A stretch of 25,414 nucleotides of DNA, from the NCBI GenBank assembly GCA_002390025.1, contig DGRU01000105.1, forward strand, positions 1 to 25,414, written 5' to 3'. A model generated the notes under the pieces. That model was not told where the DNA came from and made no database searches. It saw only the letters and a program-made list of their open reading frames with translations. The position numbers and the translations under genes were made by a program. The stretch is from Lachnospiraceae bacterium UBA4380 (GTDB lineage: Bacteria; Bacillota; Clostridia; Lachnospirales; Lachnospiraceae). Of the stretch, positions 1-7,236 are shown one piece after another (positions within the stretch are counted from its first letter, which is position 1; each line of letters begins with the position of its first letter).

Positions 1-1458
1 ATCCTCTCGCTCTCTGAGGAGACACTCAGATCAGCAGTGGAGAGGGAGGAGCTTGCTCCCTACCGCTTTGCCATGGAAAAGCTGCTGCGGCAGAAGCCCC
101 ATACGCTCTCTGAGAAGGAGGAAGCCCTTCTGGCCCGCTTCGGAGAGGTCTTCGCGGCGCCCGGACAGATCGCGGACAATCTGCAGGATGCAGACATGGT
201 CTTTGATCCTGTCAGGGACAGCCAGGGCCAGGAGCACGAGCTCACAGGATCCAACTACATCCTGCTCCAGACAAGTCCCGACCGGACCCTGCGCGAAAAC
301 GCTTTCCGCAGTTTCTACAGGGGATACAGACAGCACATCAACACATTTGCCGCCACATATGCAGGCGCTGTGAAGGCGGCTGCGGCAGAGGCACAGGTGC
401 GGGGATACGCATCCTCCCGCGCCATGTCCATGGCGGGAGAAAATATTCCCGTGGAGGTCTACGATACGTTGATCGAGACTGTCCGCGCCCATCTTCCTGC
501 CATGTACGGTTATGCGGAGCTTCGCAAAAAGCTCCTGTCCCTGGATGAGCTGCATTACTATGATCTCTACACGCCGCTCACCGGCAGCAGCGGCAGGCAG
601 TACACCTATGAGCAGGCCCAGCAGATGGTCCTGGAGGCTGTCGCGCCCCTCGGGGACAGCTATTCGAAGATCGTCCGGGAGGGATTTTCCTCGCGCTGGA
701 TCGACGTCTATCCCAACCGCGGCAAGAGCGGCGGGGCCTTCAGTTCCGGCACCTACCACTCTAATCCCTATATCATGACCAATTTCACGGGCACGCTGGA
801 CAGCGTCTCCACCATCGCGCATGAGATGGGACACTCCATGCATACCTGGCATTCCAACCATGCACAGCCGCCCCACTACGCGGAGTACACACTCTTTGTC
901 GCGGAGGTCGCCTCCACGGTGAACGAGAACCTTCTGGTCGAATATCTCCTGAAGACCGAACAGGATCCCCGGGAGCGCCTGGCCCTCCTCAACCAGTATC
1001 TGGAGAATTTCAAGGGCACGGTCTTCCGTCAGGTCATGTTCGCCGAGTTCGAAAAGACCGCCCACGAGATGGCGGAACGCGGCGAGGCCCTGGATCCCGC
1101 CAGCCTCAACGCCCTCTATGCCGGACTGGTCCGCGACTATTTCGGCCCCGTCCTCACCATGGACGAGGAAGTGCAGTACGAATGGGCGAGGATCCCCCAC
1201 TTCTACAGACCTTTTTATGTATATAAATATGCCACGGGCTATACCTCCGCTGTTGCTCTCTCCGAGGCAGTGCGCAGCGGCGGATCGCAGGCAGTTTCCC
1301 GCTATCTGGAATTCCTGTCCATGGGCGGAAGCGCGGATCCCCTGGACGAACTCAGGCACGCGGGGGTCGATCTTGCCAGCCCCGCTCCCGTGCACGCCGC
1401 GCTGCAGAAGTTTGAAAGAGTCCTGGCACAGGCGCAGGAACTCGCGGCGGAAATCTGA
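1..1458 (+). CDS. pepF: Oligoendopeptidase F (M3 metallopeptidase), 5'-truncated by window edge
   Basis: The frame is open from base 1, so the gene starts outside the window. About 485 residues are visible against a family length near 600, so roughly 110-115 N-terminal residues are missing. The zinc-binding motif HEMGH is encoded at 820-834 and is followed by MHTWHSN. The third ligand is probably the Glu of VAEVASTVNE (about 904). The downstream HFYRPFYVYKYATGY stretch is also typical of PepF/M3B enzymes. Known role: a cytoplasmic zinc endopeptidase that cleaves oligopeptides of about 7-17 residues. The GTG at 37 is not a credible start because similarity to PepF continues upstream of it. The gene ends 119 bases before the clostripain gene, and I saw no convincing terminator between them. 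Family assignment is firm; physiological role is inferred. Confidence 0.95.
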   Translation: MLSLSEETLRSAVEREELAPYRFAMEKLLRQKPHTLSEKEEALLARFGEVFAAPGQIADNLQDADMVFDPVRDSQGQEHELTGSNYILLQTSPDRTLRENAFRSFYRGYRQHINTFAATYAGAVKAAAAEAQVRGYASSRAMSMAGENIPVEVYDTLIETVRAHLPAMYGYAELRKKLLSLDELHYYDLYTPLTGSSGRQYTYEQAQQMVLEAVAPLGDSYSKIVREGFSSRWIDVYPNRGKSGGAFSSGTYHSNPYIMTNFTGTLDSVSTIAHEMGHSMHTWHSNHAQPPHYAEYTLFVAEVASTVNENLLVEYLLKTEQDPRERLALLNQYLENFKGTVFRQVMFAEFEKTAHEMAERGEALDPASLNALYAGLVRDYFGPVLTMDEEVQYEWARIPHFYRPFYVYKYATGYTSAVALSEAVRSGGSQAVSRYLEFLSMGGSADPLDELRHAGVDLASPAPVHAALQKFERVLAQAQELAAEI

Positions 1459-1577
1459 AACGGACACAGAACGCAGATCGCTCTGCCGACAGGCTGACCA
1501 TATGCAGGGACATCAGGCCGGACGAACAATTGCTGTAACTGCCACTAAAGGCAGCATCATTTTCAAGGAGGTACATT

Positions 1578-4082
1578 ATGGATCGTGAAAGGCCTCGCGG
1601 CAGGCAGAAAAATGTGACCGGACAGGGAACCGGTCTGGGACGCAGAGGATCCGGCCTGGGCACGGGTCCGGTCGGCTCAAAGGACGGTTACAGCGGCCGG
1701 GGAAGCGGTTCCGGAGGCGGCGGGGGCAGGATCACACGCGGTGCGGGCCTCAGCCTCCCCGTGATCATCATTATTGCCCTTGTCTATCTGTTCGGCGGAA
1801 ATCTGGGCGGTTCCGGCGGCGGCAGCAATGTCAGCTATGACTACGGGACTGCAAACGAATCTTCCGGCGGAAGCTTCGGCGGCTATACCCAGACTCCCCA
1901 GGGCACGTCCTCAGGAACGTCTTCAGGCACATCCTCCGGCAGTTCCTCCGGCTCACAGGGAAGCTCCTGGTCCGACAGCGATGCGGTCAGCACACTCAGC
2001 AGCGATGTGGCGTCCGGCTCCCGTGAGAAACGCACACAGATCATGGGCGGCGGCAAAGATGTCGTGACCATCATGGTCTACCTCTGCGGTACGGACCTTG
2101 AATCCCGCGCCAAGATGGCGACTTCCGACCTGCAGGAGATGGCGTCCGCCAAAATTGCCGACAATATCAACCTGATCGTCTATACGGGCGGATGCAGCCG
2201 CTGGAACAACAATATCATCAGCAGCAGCAAGAACCAGATTTACCAGGTCAAAGAGGGAGGACTCCTACAGCTTGTGGACAATGCCGGCGTCGGATCCATG
2301 ACAGATCCCGCAACCCTGTCTTCCTTTATCCAGTTCTGCAAAAAGAATTTCCCCGCCAACCGCAACGAGCTGATCCTGTGGGACCACGGCTCGGGCTCGG
2401 TCAGCGGATACGGCTATGACGAAAAACACAAGGCCAGCGGCTCCATGAGCCTGGCGGGCATCAGCAAGGCCCTCAAGGACGGCGGTGTCAACTTCGATTT
2501 TGTCGGCTTTGACGCCTGCCTGATGGCAACCGCCGAGACCGGACTGATGCTCAACAGCTATGCGGACTACATGATCGCATCCGAAGAGACGGAGCCGGGC
2601 ATCGGCTGGTATTATACAGACTGGCTGACAGCGCTGAGCAGGAATACCTCCATGCCCACAGTCGAGATCGGGCAGAGGATCGTCGACGGCTTTGTCGAGA
2701 CCTGTGCCAAACGTACACCCGGACAGGGGACGACCCTGTCTGTCACGGATCTGGCGGAGCTGGCCAACACACTTCCCTCCAAGCTCAATGCCTTCTCGAA
2801 ATCCATCACAAAATCCATTCAGGATAAGGACTACAAGACCATTTCCATGGCACGCAGGGGAAGCCGAGAATTCGCAACTTCCGCCAGGATCGACCAGGTT
2901 GACCTCGCCCATCTCGCCTACAATGTGGGCAGCAAAGAGGGCAGGGAACTTGCGGAGGCCATCCGTGGCGCGGTCAAATACAACCGCACTTCCCGCGGCA
3001 TGACCAATGCCTACGGACTGTCGATTTATTTCCCTTATCAGAGCACCAGGTATGTTGACAAGGCGGCCCAGTCCTACAGCGAGATTGGCATGGACGAAGA
3101 GTACACCCAGGCCATCCGCGTATTCGCGGGAATGCAGGCCAGCGGACAGGCGGCAGCCGGCGGCAGCACCACCGGTTCTCCCATCCCCTCGCTCTTCGGC
3201 ACCCTGCTGGGCGGTTCCGGCGGCTCCTACGGCGGCGGTTCTTACGGCGGCGGTTCCTCCGGCTCCTACTCGGGAACCTCCCCCTATGGTTCCTCCGGCA
3301 TGAGCGATGAGATGATCAGCCAGCTCCTGGGGAGCTTCCTCGGAGGCGACTACAGCTCCATCAGCGGGCTTTCCTCCTCCAATGCAGGATTCCTCTCGAA
3401 CCGCCTGATCAGCGACGAGGATACCATCCAGTATATTTCGGAAAACCATATCGATACCTCAGCCCTTTACTGGACACAGAATGAGGAGGGCAAGCCCGTC
3501 ATGACCCTCTCCGAACAGCAGTGGGGGCTTGTCCAGTCGCTGGATCTCAACCTTTTCTACGACGACGGAGAGGGATTCATCGACCTGGGCCTCGACAACA
3601 TGTACAGCTTCGATGAGGACGGAAACCTCGTGGCGGATGAAGGCAATTCATGGCTGACCCTGAACGGCCACATTGTGCCCTATTACCACCTCGATACGAC
3701 AGAGGACGGAGACAGCTGGACCATCACCGGCCGCGTTCCCGCCTTCCTCAATGAGCAGAAGGTCAATCTCATCGTTGTCTTTGACAACGAAAACCCCAAG
3801 GGCTATGTCGCCGGTGCTTCTACCGAGTATGACGACGAGGAGATCGAAGTCATTGCCAAGAACCTCACGGCGATCGAGGACGGGGATGTGCTTGATTTCG
3901 TCTGCGATTACTACACCTATGACGGCAAATATCAGGACAGCTACCGCATGCTTGACCCCATCACCGTCAAGGGCGGCCTGACCGTCAGCGACGGCCTTCT
4001 TCCCGCCGGAAAAGTGCGCCTGACCTACCGCCTGACCGATATTTACAATCAGGCCTACTGGACAGAGGCGATCAACAAATAA
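1578..4082 (+). CDS. Membrane-anchored clostripain-family (C11) cysteine peptidase
   Basis: 834 residues with ATG preceded by a good ribosome site (AAGGAGGT, 1565-1572). Residues 1-56 are basic and Gly/Ser-rich. One hydrophobic segment (about 57-73, SLPVIIIIALVYLFGG) is a probable signal anchor with the catalytic part outside. A Gly/Ser/Thr linker follows to about 135. The C11 domain spans about 160-510, with catalytic His270 in WDHGSG and Cys314 in FDACLM; the 44-residue spacing suits the family. A second Gly/Ser/Tyr linker (about 541-575) leads to an unrecognised acidic C-terminal domain (about 585-834) that looks beta-rich. Known for the family: cleavage after Arg or Lys, often with self-processing. 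Substrate here is unknown. The gene lies 17 bases upstream of a putative C39-like gene and is probably co-transcribed with it. Confidence 0.9.
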   Translation: MDRERPRGRQKNVTGQGTGLGRRGSGLGTGPVGSKDGYSGRGSGSGGGGGRITRGAGLSLPVIIIIALVYLFGGNLGGSGGGSNVSYDYGTANESSGGSFGGYTQTPQGTSSGTSSGTSSGSSSGSQGSSWSDSDAVSTLSSDVASGSREKRTQIMGGGKDVVTIMVYLCGTDLESRAKMATSDLQEMASAKIADNINLIVYTGGCSRWNNNIISSSKNQIYQVKEGGLLQLVDNAGVGSMTDPATLSSFIQFCKKNFPANRNELILWDHGSGSVSGYGYDEKHKASGSMSLAGISKALKDGGVNFDFVGFDACLMATAETGLMLNSYADYMIASEETEPGIGWYYTDWLTALSRNTSMPTVEIGQRIVDGFVETCAKRTPGQGTTLSVTDLAELANTLPSKLNAFSKSITKSIQDKDYKTISMARRGSREFATSARIDQVDLAHLAYNVGSKEGRELAEAIRGAVKYNRTSRGMTNAYGLSIYFPYQSTRYVDKAAQSYSEIGMDEEYTQAIRVFAGMQASGQAAAGGSTTGSPIPSLFGTLLGGSGGSYGGGSYGGGSSGSYSGTSPYGSSGMSDEMISQLLGSFLGGDYSSISGLSSSNAGFLSNRLISDEDTIQYISENHIDTSALYWTQNEEGKPVMTLSEQQWGLVQSLDLNLFYDDGEGFIDLGLDNMYSFDEDGNLVADEGNSWLTLNGHIVPYYHLDTTEDGDSWTITGRVPAFLNEQKVNLIVVFDNENPKGYVAGASTEYDDEEIEVIAKNLTAIEDGDVLDFVCDYYTYDGKYQDSYRMLDPITVKGGLTVSDGLLPAGKVRLTYRLTDIYNQAYWTEAINK

Positions 4083-4099
4083 TGTCTGCATAAACTTCT

Positions 4100-4798
4100 A
4101 TGATCAAAAAGGTAAATCAGATACTCAATACCGTCACAGATTCCGGCAGCAGGGCAAGGTCCGGCCGCCGGGATCTGTCAAAGCGCCGGTCCGCGGCAAA
4201 AAAAAGCCCGGCGGTGACCGGACTCAATGAAAGGGGATCCCGGACATGGATCCCCTTTGCTTCCTATTGCACGACAGGTCAGTTCATGGACCTGGAGAAG
4301 GGCTACAAGCGTCACTGCAGCCCCACTGCCGCAGTGAATATCGTGCGCACTCTGCAAAGAGGCCTGGAGAACAGGCGGCGTCCCAACGAGAGCAGCGAAG
4401 ACATGTTCCTGCAGTTTGCGGAGATCGGCAGGCGCACCCGGATCTACTGGAACCAGGATTTTCTGGGGCACTTCGGGGGCACCTCCAATTTTCTCACAGG
4501 CATCTTTGTCCGCAGCTGCCTGCGGGCTGCAGGGCTGGGCAGGAGCGTGCGTGTCCGCTTTCACCCCTGGATCACGCCGGATGCCATAGAAAAAGCCCTG
4601 GAACAGGGCTCGATCGTTCTGCTGCAGGTCTATCACCACCCGACCTACAAAAATCACCATATGCTCTGCTATGCCTGCAGGGAAACCGACACAAAAGGGA
4701 GAGAGTTCCTGCTCGCGGACGGATGGAAGCCCGGCCCCCTCTGGGTCGATGACAAGACCCTGGGACACGGCCATTTCCTGACCATCCGCCCGGTCTGA
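4100..4798 (+). CDS. Probable papain-fold (C39-like) peptidase-related protein
   Basis: 232 residues. I do not recognise a named family with certainty. The pattern CSPTAAVNIV (Cys73), NHHML (His186/187) and LLADGW (Asp207) fits a papain/C39-like Cys-His-Asp triad in the right order and spacing. Residues 1-50 are basic and low-complexity, with no signal peptide or membrane segment, so the protein appears cytoplasmic. The start is uncertain: ATG 4100 has a weak ribosome site, and an in-frame ATG at 4286 just upstream of the Cys motif is an alternative. A perfect 11-bp inverted repeat lies within codons 44-53. The gene begins 17 bases after the clostripain gene, which suggests linked expression. 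The role could be a peptidase, a transglutaminase-like protein or an inactive relative. Confidence 0.6.
   Translation: MIKKVNQILNTVTDSGSRARSGRRDLSKRRSAAKKSPAVTGLNERGSRTWIPFASYCTTGQFMDLEKGYKRHCSPTAAVNIVRTLQRGLENRRRPNESSEDMFLQFAEIGRRTRIYWNQDFLGHFGGTSNFLTGIFVRSCLRAAGLGRSVRVRFHPWITPDAIEKALEQGSIVLLQVYHHPTYKNHHMLCYACRETDTKGREFLLADGWKPGPLWVDDKTLGHGHFLTIRPV
4230..4258 (+). repeat. Perfect 11-bp inverted repeat inside the C39-like gene
   Basis: AAAGGGGATCC, a 7-base loop CGGACAT, then GGATCCCCTTT. The RNA would form a strong hairpin about 130 bases into the open frame. The downstream sequence is only moderately T-rich (TTTGCTTCCTATT), so it is not a canonical terminator. It may attenuate transcription from the clostripain gene or affect the choice of start codon. 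Confidence 0.6.
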
Positions 4799-4840
4799 GA
4801 GCTTTGAGAGCGGTGCTGCTGCCTCTCTGACGGCGAATGC

Positions 4841-4905
4841 CAAAAAACATCCTGTAAAAAACGTATAAAAAACCGTGTAAAAAATCAGGGCAAAAAATCA
4901 GTGTG
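4841..4905. repeat. Degenerate A-rich short repeats upstream of tRNA-Thr
   Basis: Five loosely related units of 11-15 bases share a (C/T)AAAAAA core (CAAAAAACATCCTG, TAAAAAACGTA, TAAAAAACCGTG, TAAAAAATCAGGG, CAAAAAATCAGTGTG). They lie just upstream of the tRNA promoter. A-tracts phased near one helical turn could bend DNA and act as an UP-like element, but this is inference. Confidence 0.45.
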
Positions 4906-4925
4906 AAAATATTTGAAAAATCTGA

Positions 4926-4955
4926 TTGACAGAAATCCGAATCCTGTGGTAATAT
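4926..4955 (+). promoter_or_regulatory. Promoter of tRNA-Thr
   Basis: A perfect -35 TTGACA (4926-4931), an 18-base spacer and TAATAT (4950-4955) as the -10. The predicted start is near 4962, about 27 bases before the tRNA. Confidence 0.75.
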
Positions 4956-4988
4956 ACATTCGTTGCGGAAAACAGCAGCAAACAAAAT

Positions 4989-5061
4989 GCTGGCATAGCA
5001 CAGTCGGTAGTGCGTCGCATTGGTAGTGCGGAGGTCACGAGTTCGATTCTCGTTGCCAGCT
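4989..5061 (+). tRNA. tRNA-Thr: tRNA-Thr (anticodon GGT)
   Basis: The 73 bases fold as a complete cloverleaf. The acceptor stem is GCTGGCA/TGCCAGC. The D arm is GCAC-AGTCGGTA-GTGC. The anticodon arm is TCGCA-TTGGTAG-TGCGG with anticodon GGT, the variable loop is AGGTC, and the T arm is ACGAG-TTCGATT-CTCGT. The discriminator base is T, and CCA is not encoded, so it must be added enzymatically. It reads ACC and ACT threonine codons. It stands alone with its own promoter and terminator. Confidence 0.97.
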
Positions 5062-5066
5062 CTCAG

Positions 5067-5112
5067 AAGTCCCTTATAACCTGTCTGAAAGAGGTTTGAG
5101 GGACTTTTTTTT
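5067..5112 (+). terminator. Rho-independent terminator of tRNA-Thr
   Basis: AAGTCCCT pairs with AGGGACTT and AACCT with AGGTT, with a small internal loop (TAT opposite TG). Eight T residues follow (5105-5112). It begins five bases after the tRNA. Confidence 0.92.
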
Positions 5113-5137
5113 ATCCCTTTTACCGGCAGATCACACA

Positions 5138-5164
5138 GATCATTCACAGACAGATGGAATGATC
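5138..5164 (+). promoter_or_regulatory. 8-bp inverted repeat just upstream of the HD hydrolase ribosome site
   Basis: GATCATTC and GAATGATC are separated by 11 bases. The repeat ends directly before the purine-rich ribosome-binding stretch that starts at 5166. It could be an operator or an RNA hairpin affecting translation. No promoter could be assigned with confidence to the following gene. Confidence 0.4.
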
Positions 5165-5204
5165 CGGAGGAAGAGGAGAAGTCATCGGGAGGAGGAGTAA
5201 TACC

Positions 5205-5888
5205 ATGCTTTACACTGAACTTACTCAAAAAGCCATGCAGATCTGTTTTGAAGCCCACAGGGACCAGGCCGACAAGGGCGGCATGCCCTATGTCTTTCAT
5301 CCCTTTCACCTGGCGGAGCAGATGGAGACGGAGGACGAGACATGTGCGGCGCTCCTTCATGATGTTGTCGAGGATACCGCATGGACACACGAACAGCTTG
5401 CTGCCTGCGGCTTTTCACCGGCAGTCATGGAGGCCCTTCAGCTCCTGACCCATGACGATCGGGTGCCTTATCTGGATTACGTAGAGGCCCTCTCAGGCAA
5501 CCGGATCGCGGCACGTGTGAAACTGGCGGACCTGCGCCACAACAGCACGCCGGGCCGTCTGAAGGCCATAGGAGAGCGGGAGAGAAGGAGAATGCGCAAA
5601 TATCTCCGCGCGCAGGCGATCCTGACCGGCGCAGAGCCGGATCTGGAGGCGCTGACCCTTGACTTCCGGTATGAGATCCCGGCCCTGGACAGGACAGACA
5701 TTCCTGGAGCAGCGGGCGGTCAGCAGGCGTGTCTTCACAAAATCCTTGCTGCCGACGGGCACGTCCTCAGGTATACGCTTCTCCTGCCGGCTGAGGGGAA
5801 GGAGAGAAACTATGAGGACCGCTTCAGCCTTCTTCGTGACCTGGAGATGCAGGGATATTCGACAGCCCACGCAATGTCCTGCCTCTGA
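5205..5888 (+). CDS. Stand-alone RelA/SpoT-type HD-domain hydrolase (putative small alarmone hydrolase)
   Basis: 227 residues; ATG follows a strong ribosome site (GGGAGGAGGAG). The first 140 residues match the HD domain of RelA/SpoT hydrolases: PYVFHPFHLAE supplies the first His, ALLHDVVEDT gives the HD pair (His52-Asp53) and Glu56-Asp57, and VKLADLRHN matches the KLAD..HN motif that completes the Mn site. There is no synthetase, TGS or ACT domain, and the C-terminal 85 residues are unrecognised. The expected activity, by family, is removal of the 3'-pyrophosphate from (p)ppGpp or a related nucleotide in the cytoplasm. Some proteins of this type have other nucleotide substrates. The gene is isolated between the tRNA-Thr terminator and a convergent small gene. 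Confidence 0.82.
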   Translation: MLYTELTQKAMQICFEAHRDQADKGGMPYVFHPFHLAEQMETEDETCAALLHDVVEDTAWTHEQLAACGFSPAVMEALQLLTHDDRVPYLDYVEALSGNRIAARVKLADLRHNSTPGRLKAIGERERRRMRKYLRAQAILTGAEPDLEALTLDFRYEIPALDRTDIPGAAGGQQACLHKILAADGHVLRYTLLLPAEGKERNYEDRFSLLRDLEMQGYSTAHAMSCL

Positions 5889-5929
5889 GCTGAAACCGGC
5901 AGCTTTTCCTGCGCAGCAGATATTGCGCT

Positions 5930-6169
5930 TCAGTAGATCTTTTTGATCTCTCCGCTGATCCCGTACTGTGAGCGGAACTCTTGGAGGTCCGCGGAAGAGC
6001 GGATGAACATTACCTCTGTGAAGGCGCCGGTCTTTTTATCCCTGAAGCCCGCTACCTGCTCCCCGTTGCAGATACTGCAGCGCAGGACGGCCTCCTGTGA
6101 GGCGGGATCGTAGCTGCCTGCGGGGCTCTGTGCGCGGTCCTTTTTGCGGTCTTTTTTTCCGAAAAACAT
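5930..6169 (-). CDS. Small conserved CxxC protein of unknown function
   Basis: 79 residues. The ATG at 6169 is chosen because AAGGAG lies about 8 bases upstream; a longer frame with an ATG at 6199 lacks such a site. The N-terminus is short and strongly basic (FFGKKDRKKDR). The core reads LRCSICNGEQVAGFRDKKTG with a single CxxC, followed by FTEVMFIRS and a C-terminal YGISGEIKKIY. From memory, similar small proteins occur in many Lachnospiraceae, sometimes with the misleading name aspartate dehydrogenase; nothing here supports an enzyme of that kind. One CxxC alone could bind metal only as a dimer. Function unknown. The gene lies downstream of sufB on the same strand but is separated from it by a strong hairpin. 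Confidence 0.75.
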   Translation of the reverse strand: MFFGKKDRKKDRAQSPAGSYDPASQEAVLRCSICNGEQVAGFRDKKTGAFTEVMFIRSSADLQEFRSQYGISGEIKKIY

Positions 6170-6214
6170 GAGTGCAGCTCCTTTCTGAAAACTGATCATT
6201 TCACAAATATGCAG

Positions 6215-6262
6215 ACAGGCTTCCGCAGCAGTGCCATGATTGTGCCGCGGAAGCCTGTTTTT
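6215..6262. terminator. Intergenic hairpin, probable terminator downstream of sufB
   Basis: A perfect 12-bp stem, ACAGGCTTCCGC with GCGGAAGCCTGT, encloses a 20-base loop. Five T follow on the plus strand and an A-rich stretch precedes it on the minus strand. It lies between sufB (ends 6276) and the small CxxC gene (starts 6169), both on the minus strand. As a minus-strand terminator its U tract is poor, but the stem is strong. Confidence 0.6.
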
Positions 6263-6275
6263 ATGTGCAGTATTT

Positions 6276-7211
6276 TTATTTAAGGAAACCGTTGATGATC
6301 TGCTCCTCGGCCTCGGCCTCGGTCAGTCCCAGGGTCATGAGTTTGATGATCTGCTCGCCTGCGATCTTGCCGATCGCTGCCTCGTGGACGAGGGCGGCTT
6401 CGGTGCTGTTGGCCTCGAGGGACGGAACTGCCAGGATGCGGCCTTCGTCCATGATGATGGAATCACACTCGGTGTGGCCGTGGCATGCCGCATTGCCCAG
6501 GATGCACATGTCGAGCTTCTGATAGGAGTGGTCACGGGCGACGGAACGGGAGACCACGTCCGCACTGGAATCGTCGCCGTTGAGGACGACTTTGTAGATA
6601 CTGTAGGCGTCCTGGGTGCCGTGTGTCATCAGACGCTCCTGGACGACCAGACGCGCGCCGGCCTGGAGCTCGGCCTTGGTATCGCGTTTTGTGGAGTCTA
6701 CACCCTTGATCTGCACCATTTCCATCTCCATGGTGCTGTTTTCCTCCATGTAGACCTCTGTGCCGGGATTGAGCAGGCGCTTGCCGGTGCCGTCACCGGA
6801 ACCGTAGTGCTTTTCGACGTATTTGACCTTTGCTCCCTTGCCGACAAAGAAGCGGTGGATGCCGTCGTGCTCGGAATCCTGTGTGCCGCAGTTGTCGATG
6901 CCGCAGCCGGCGACGATCACAACATCGCTGTCCTCGCCGATATAAAAATCATTGTAGACAACTTCCTTGAGGCCGCTCTGGCTCATGACGACGGGGATGT
7001 GGACGCTCTCGTTTTTGGTGCCGGGCTTGATCTTGATATCGATGCCGGAGCCGTTCTCCTTGGAGATGATATCGATATTGGCAGTGGTGTTGCGCATGGC
7101 GGACTCGCCGTTTGCGCGGATATTGTAAGCACCTTCGGGTACCGTGTGCAGGTCGGCGATCTCCTGGAGGAGCCTCTTCTGTATCTCATCTATTTCTTTG
7201 ATCTTCAGCAT
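6276..7211 (-). CDS. sufB: SufB/SufD-type Fe-S scaffold of a minimal SUF (SMS-like) system
   Basis: 311 residues, much shorter than classical SufB (about 460-480), and essentially the beta-helix core plus the C-terminal motif. AACHGHTECD (Cys243) and LEANSTEAALVHEAAIGKI (His276) align with the conserved SufB region carrying the scaffold Cys and the HEA motif. A second Cys-rich stretch, AGCGIDNCGT, lies near residues 105-115. It should bind SufC and build Fe-S clusters for transfer to apoproteins in the cytoplasm. The neighbour upstream is sufC, 25 bases away, and there is no sufS, sufU, sufD or sufE in the window. This two-gene composition matches the reduced SUF systems of strict anaerobes called SMS. 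The start at 7211 follows TTGGAGAG. Confidence 0.9.
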   Translation of the reverse strand: MLKIKEIDEIQKRLLQEIADLHTVPEGAYNIRANGESAMRNTTANIDIISKENGSGIDIKIKPGTKNESVHIPVVMSQSGLKEVVYNDFYIGEDSDVVIVAGCGIDNCGTQDSEHDGIHRFFVGKGAKVKYVEKHYGSGDGTGKRLLNPGTEVYMEENSTMEMEMVQIKGVDSTKRDTKAELQAGARLVVQERLMTHGTQDAYSIYKVVLNGDDSSADVVSRSVARDHSYQKLDMCILGNAACHGHTECDSIIMDEGRILAVPSLEANSTEAALVHEAAIGKIAGEQIIKLMTLGLTEAEAEEQIINGFLK

Positions 7212-7236
7212 GTCTTTCTCTCCAATCTATGACGTA

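Noticed and set aside
31..1467. Long minus-strand open frame opposite pepF (478 codons)
   Set aside because: It mirrors a confidently identified gene and has no family motif; long antisense frames are expected in this GC-rich sequence.
2265..3449. Minus-strand open frame of 394 codons opposite the clostripain gene
   Set aside because: The opposite strand carries the C11 catalytic motifs; this frame is a shadow with Gly/Ala/Val bias.
6240..7232. Plus-strand frame of 330 codons opposite sufB
   Set aside because: SufB motifs are on the minus strand; the plus frame is an Asp/Val/Leu-rich shadow.
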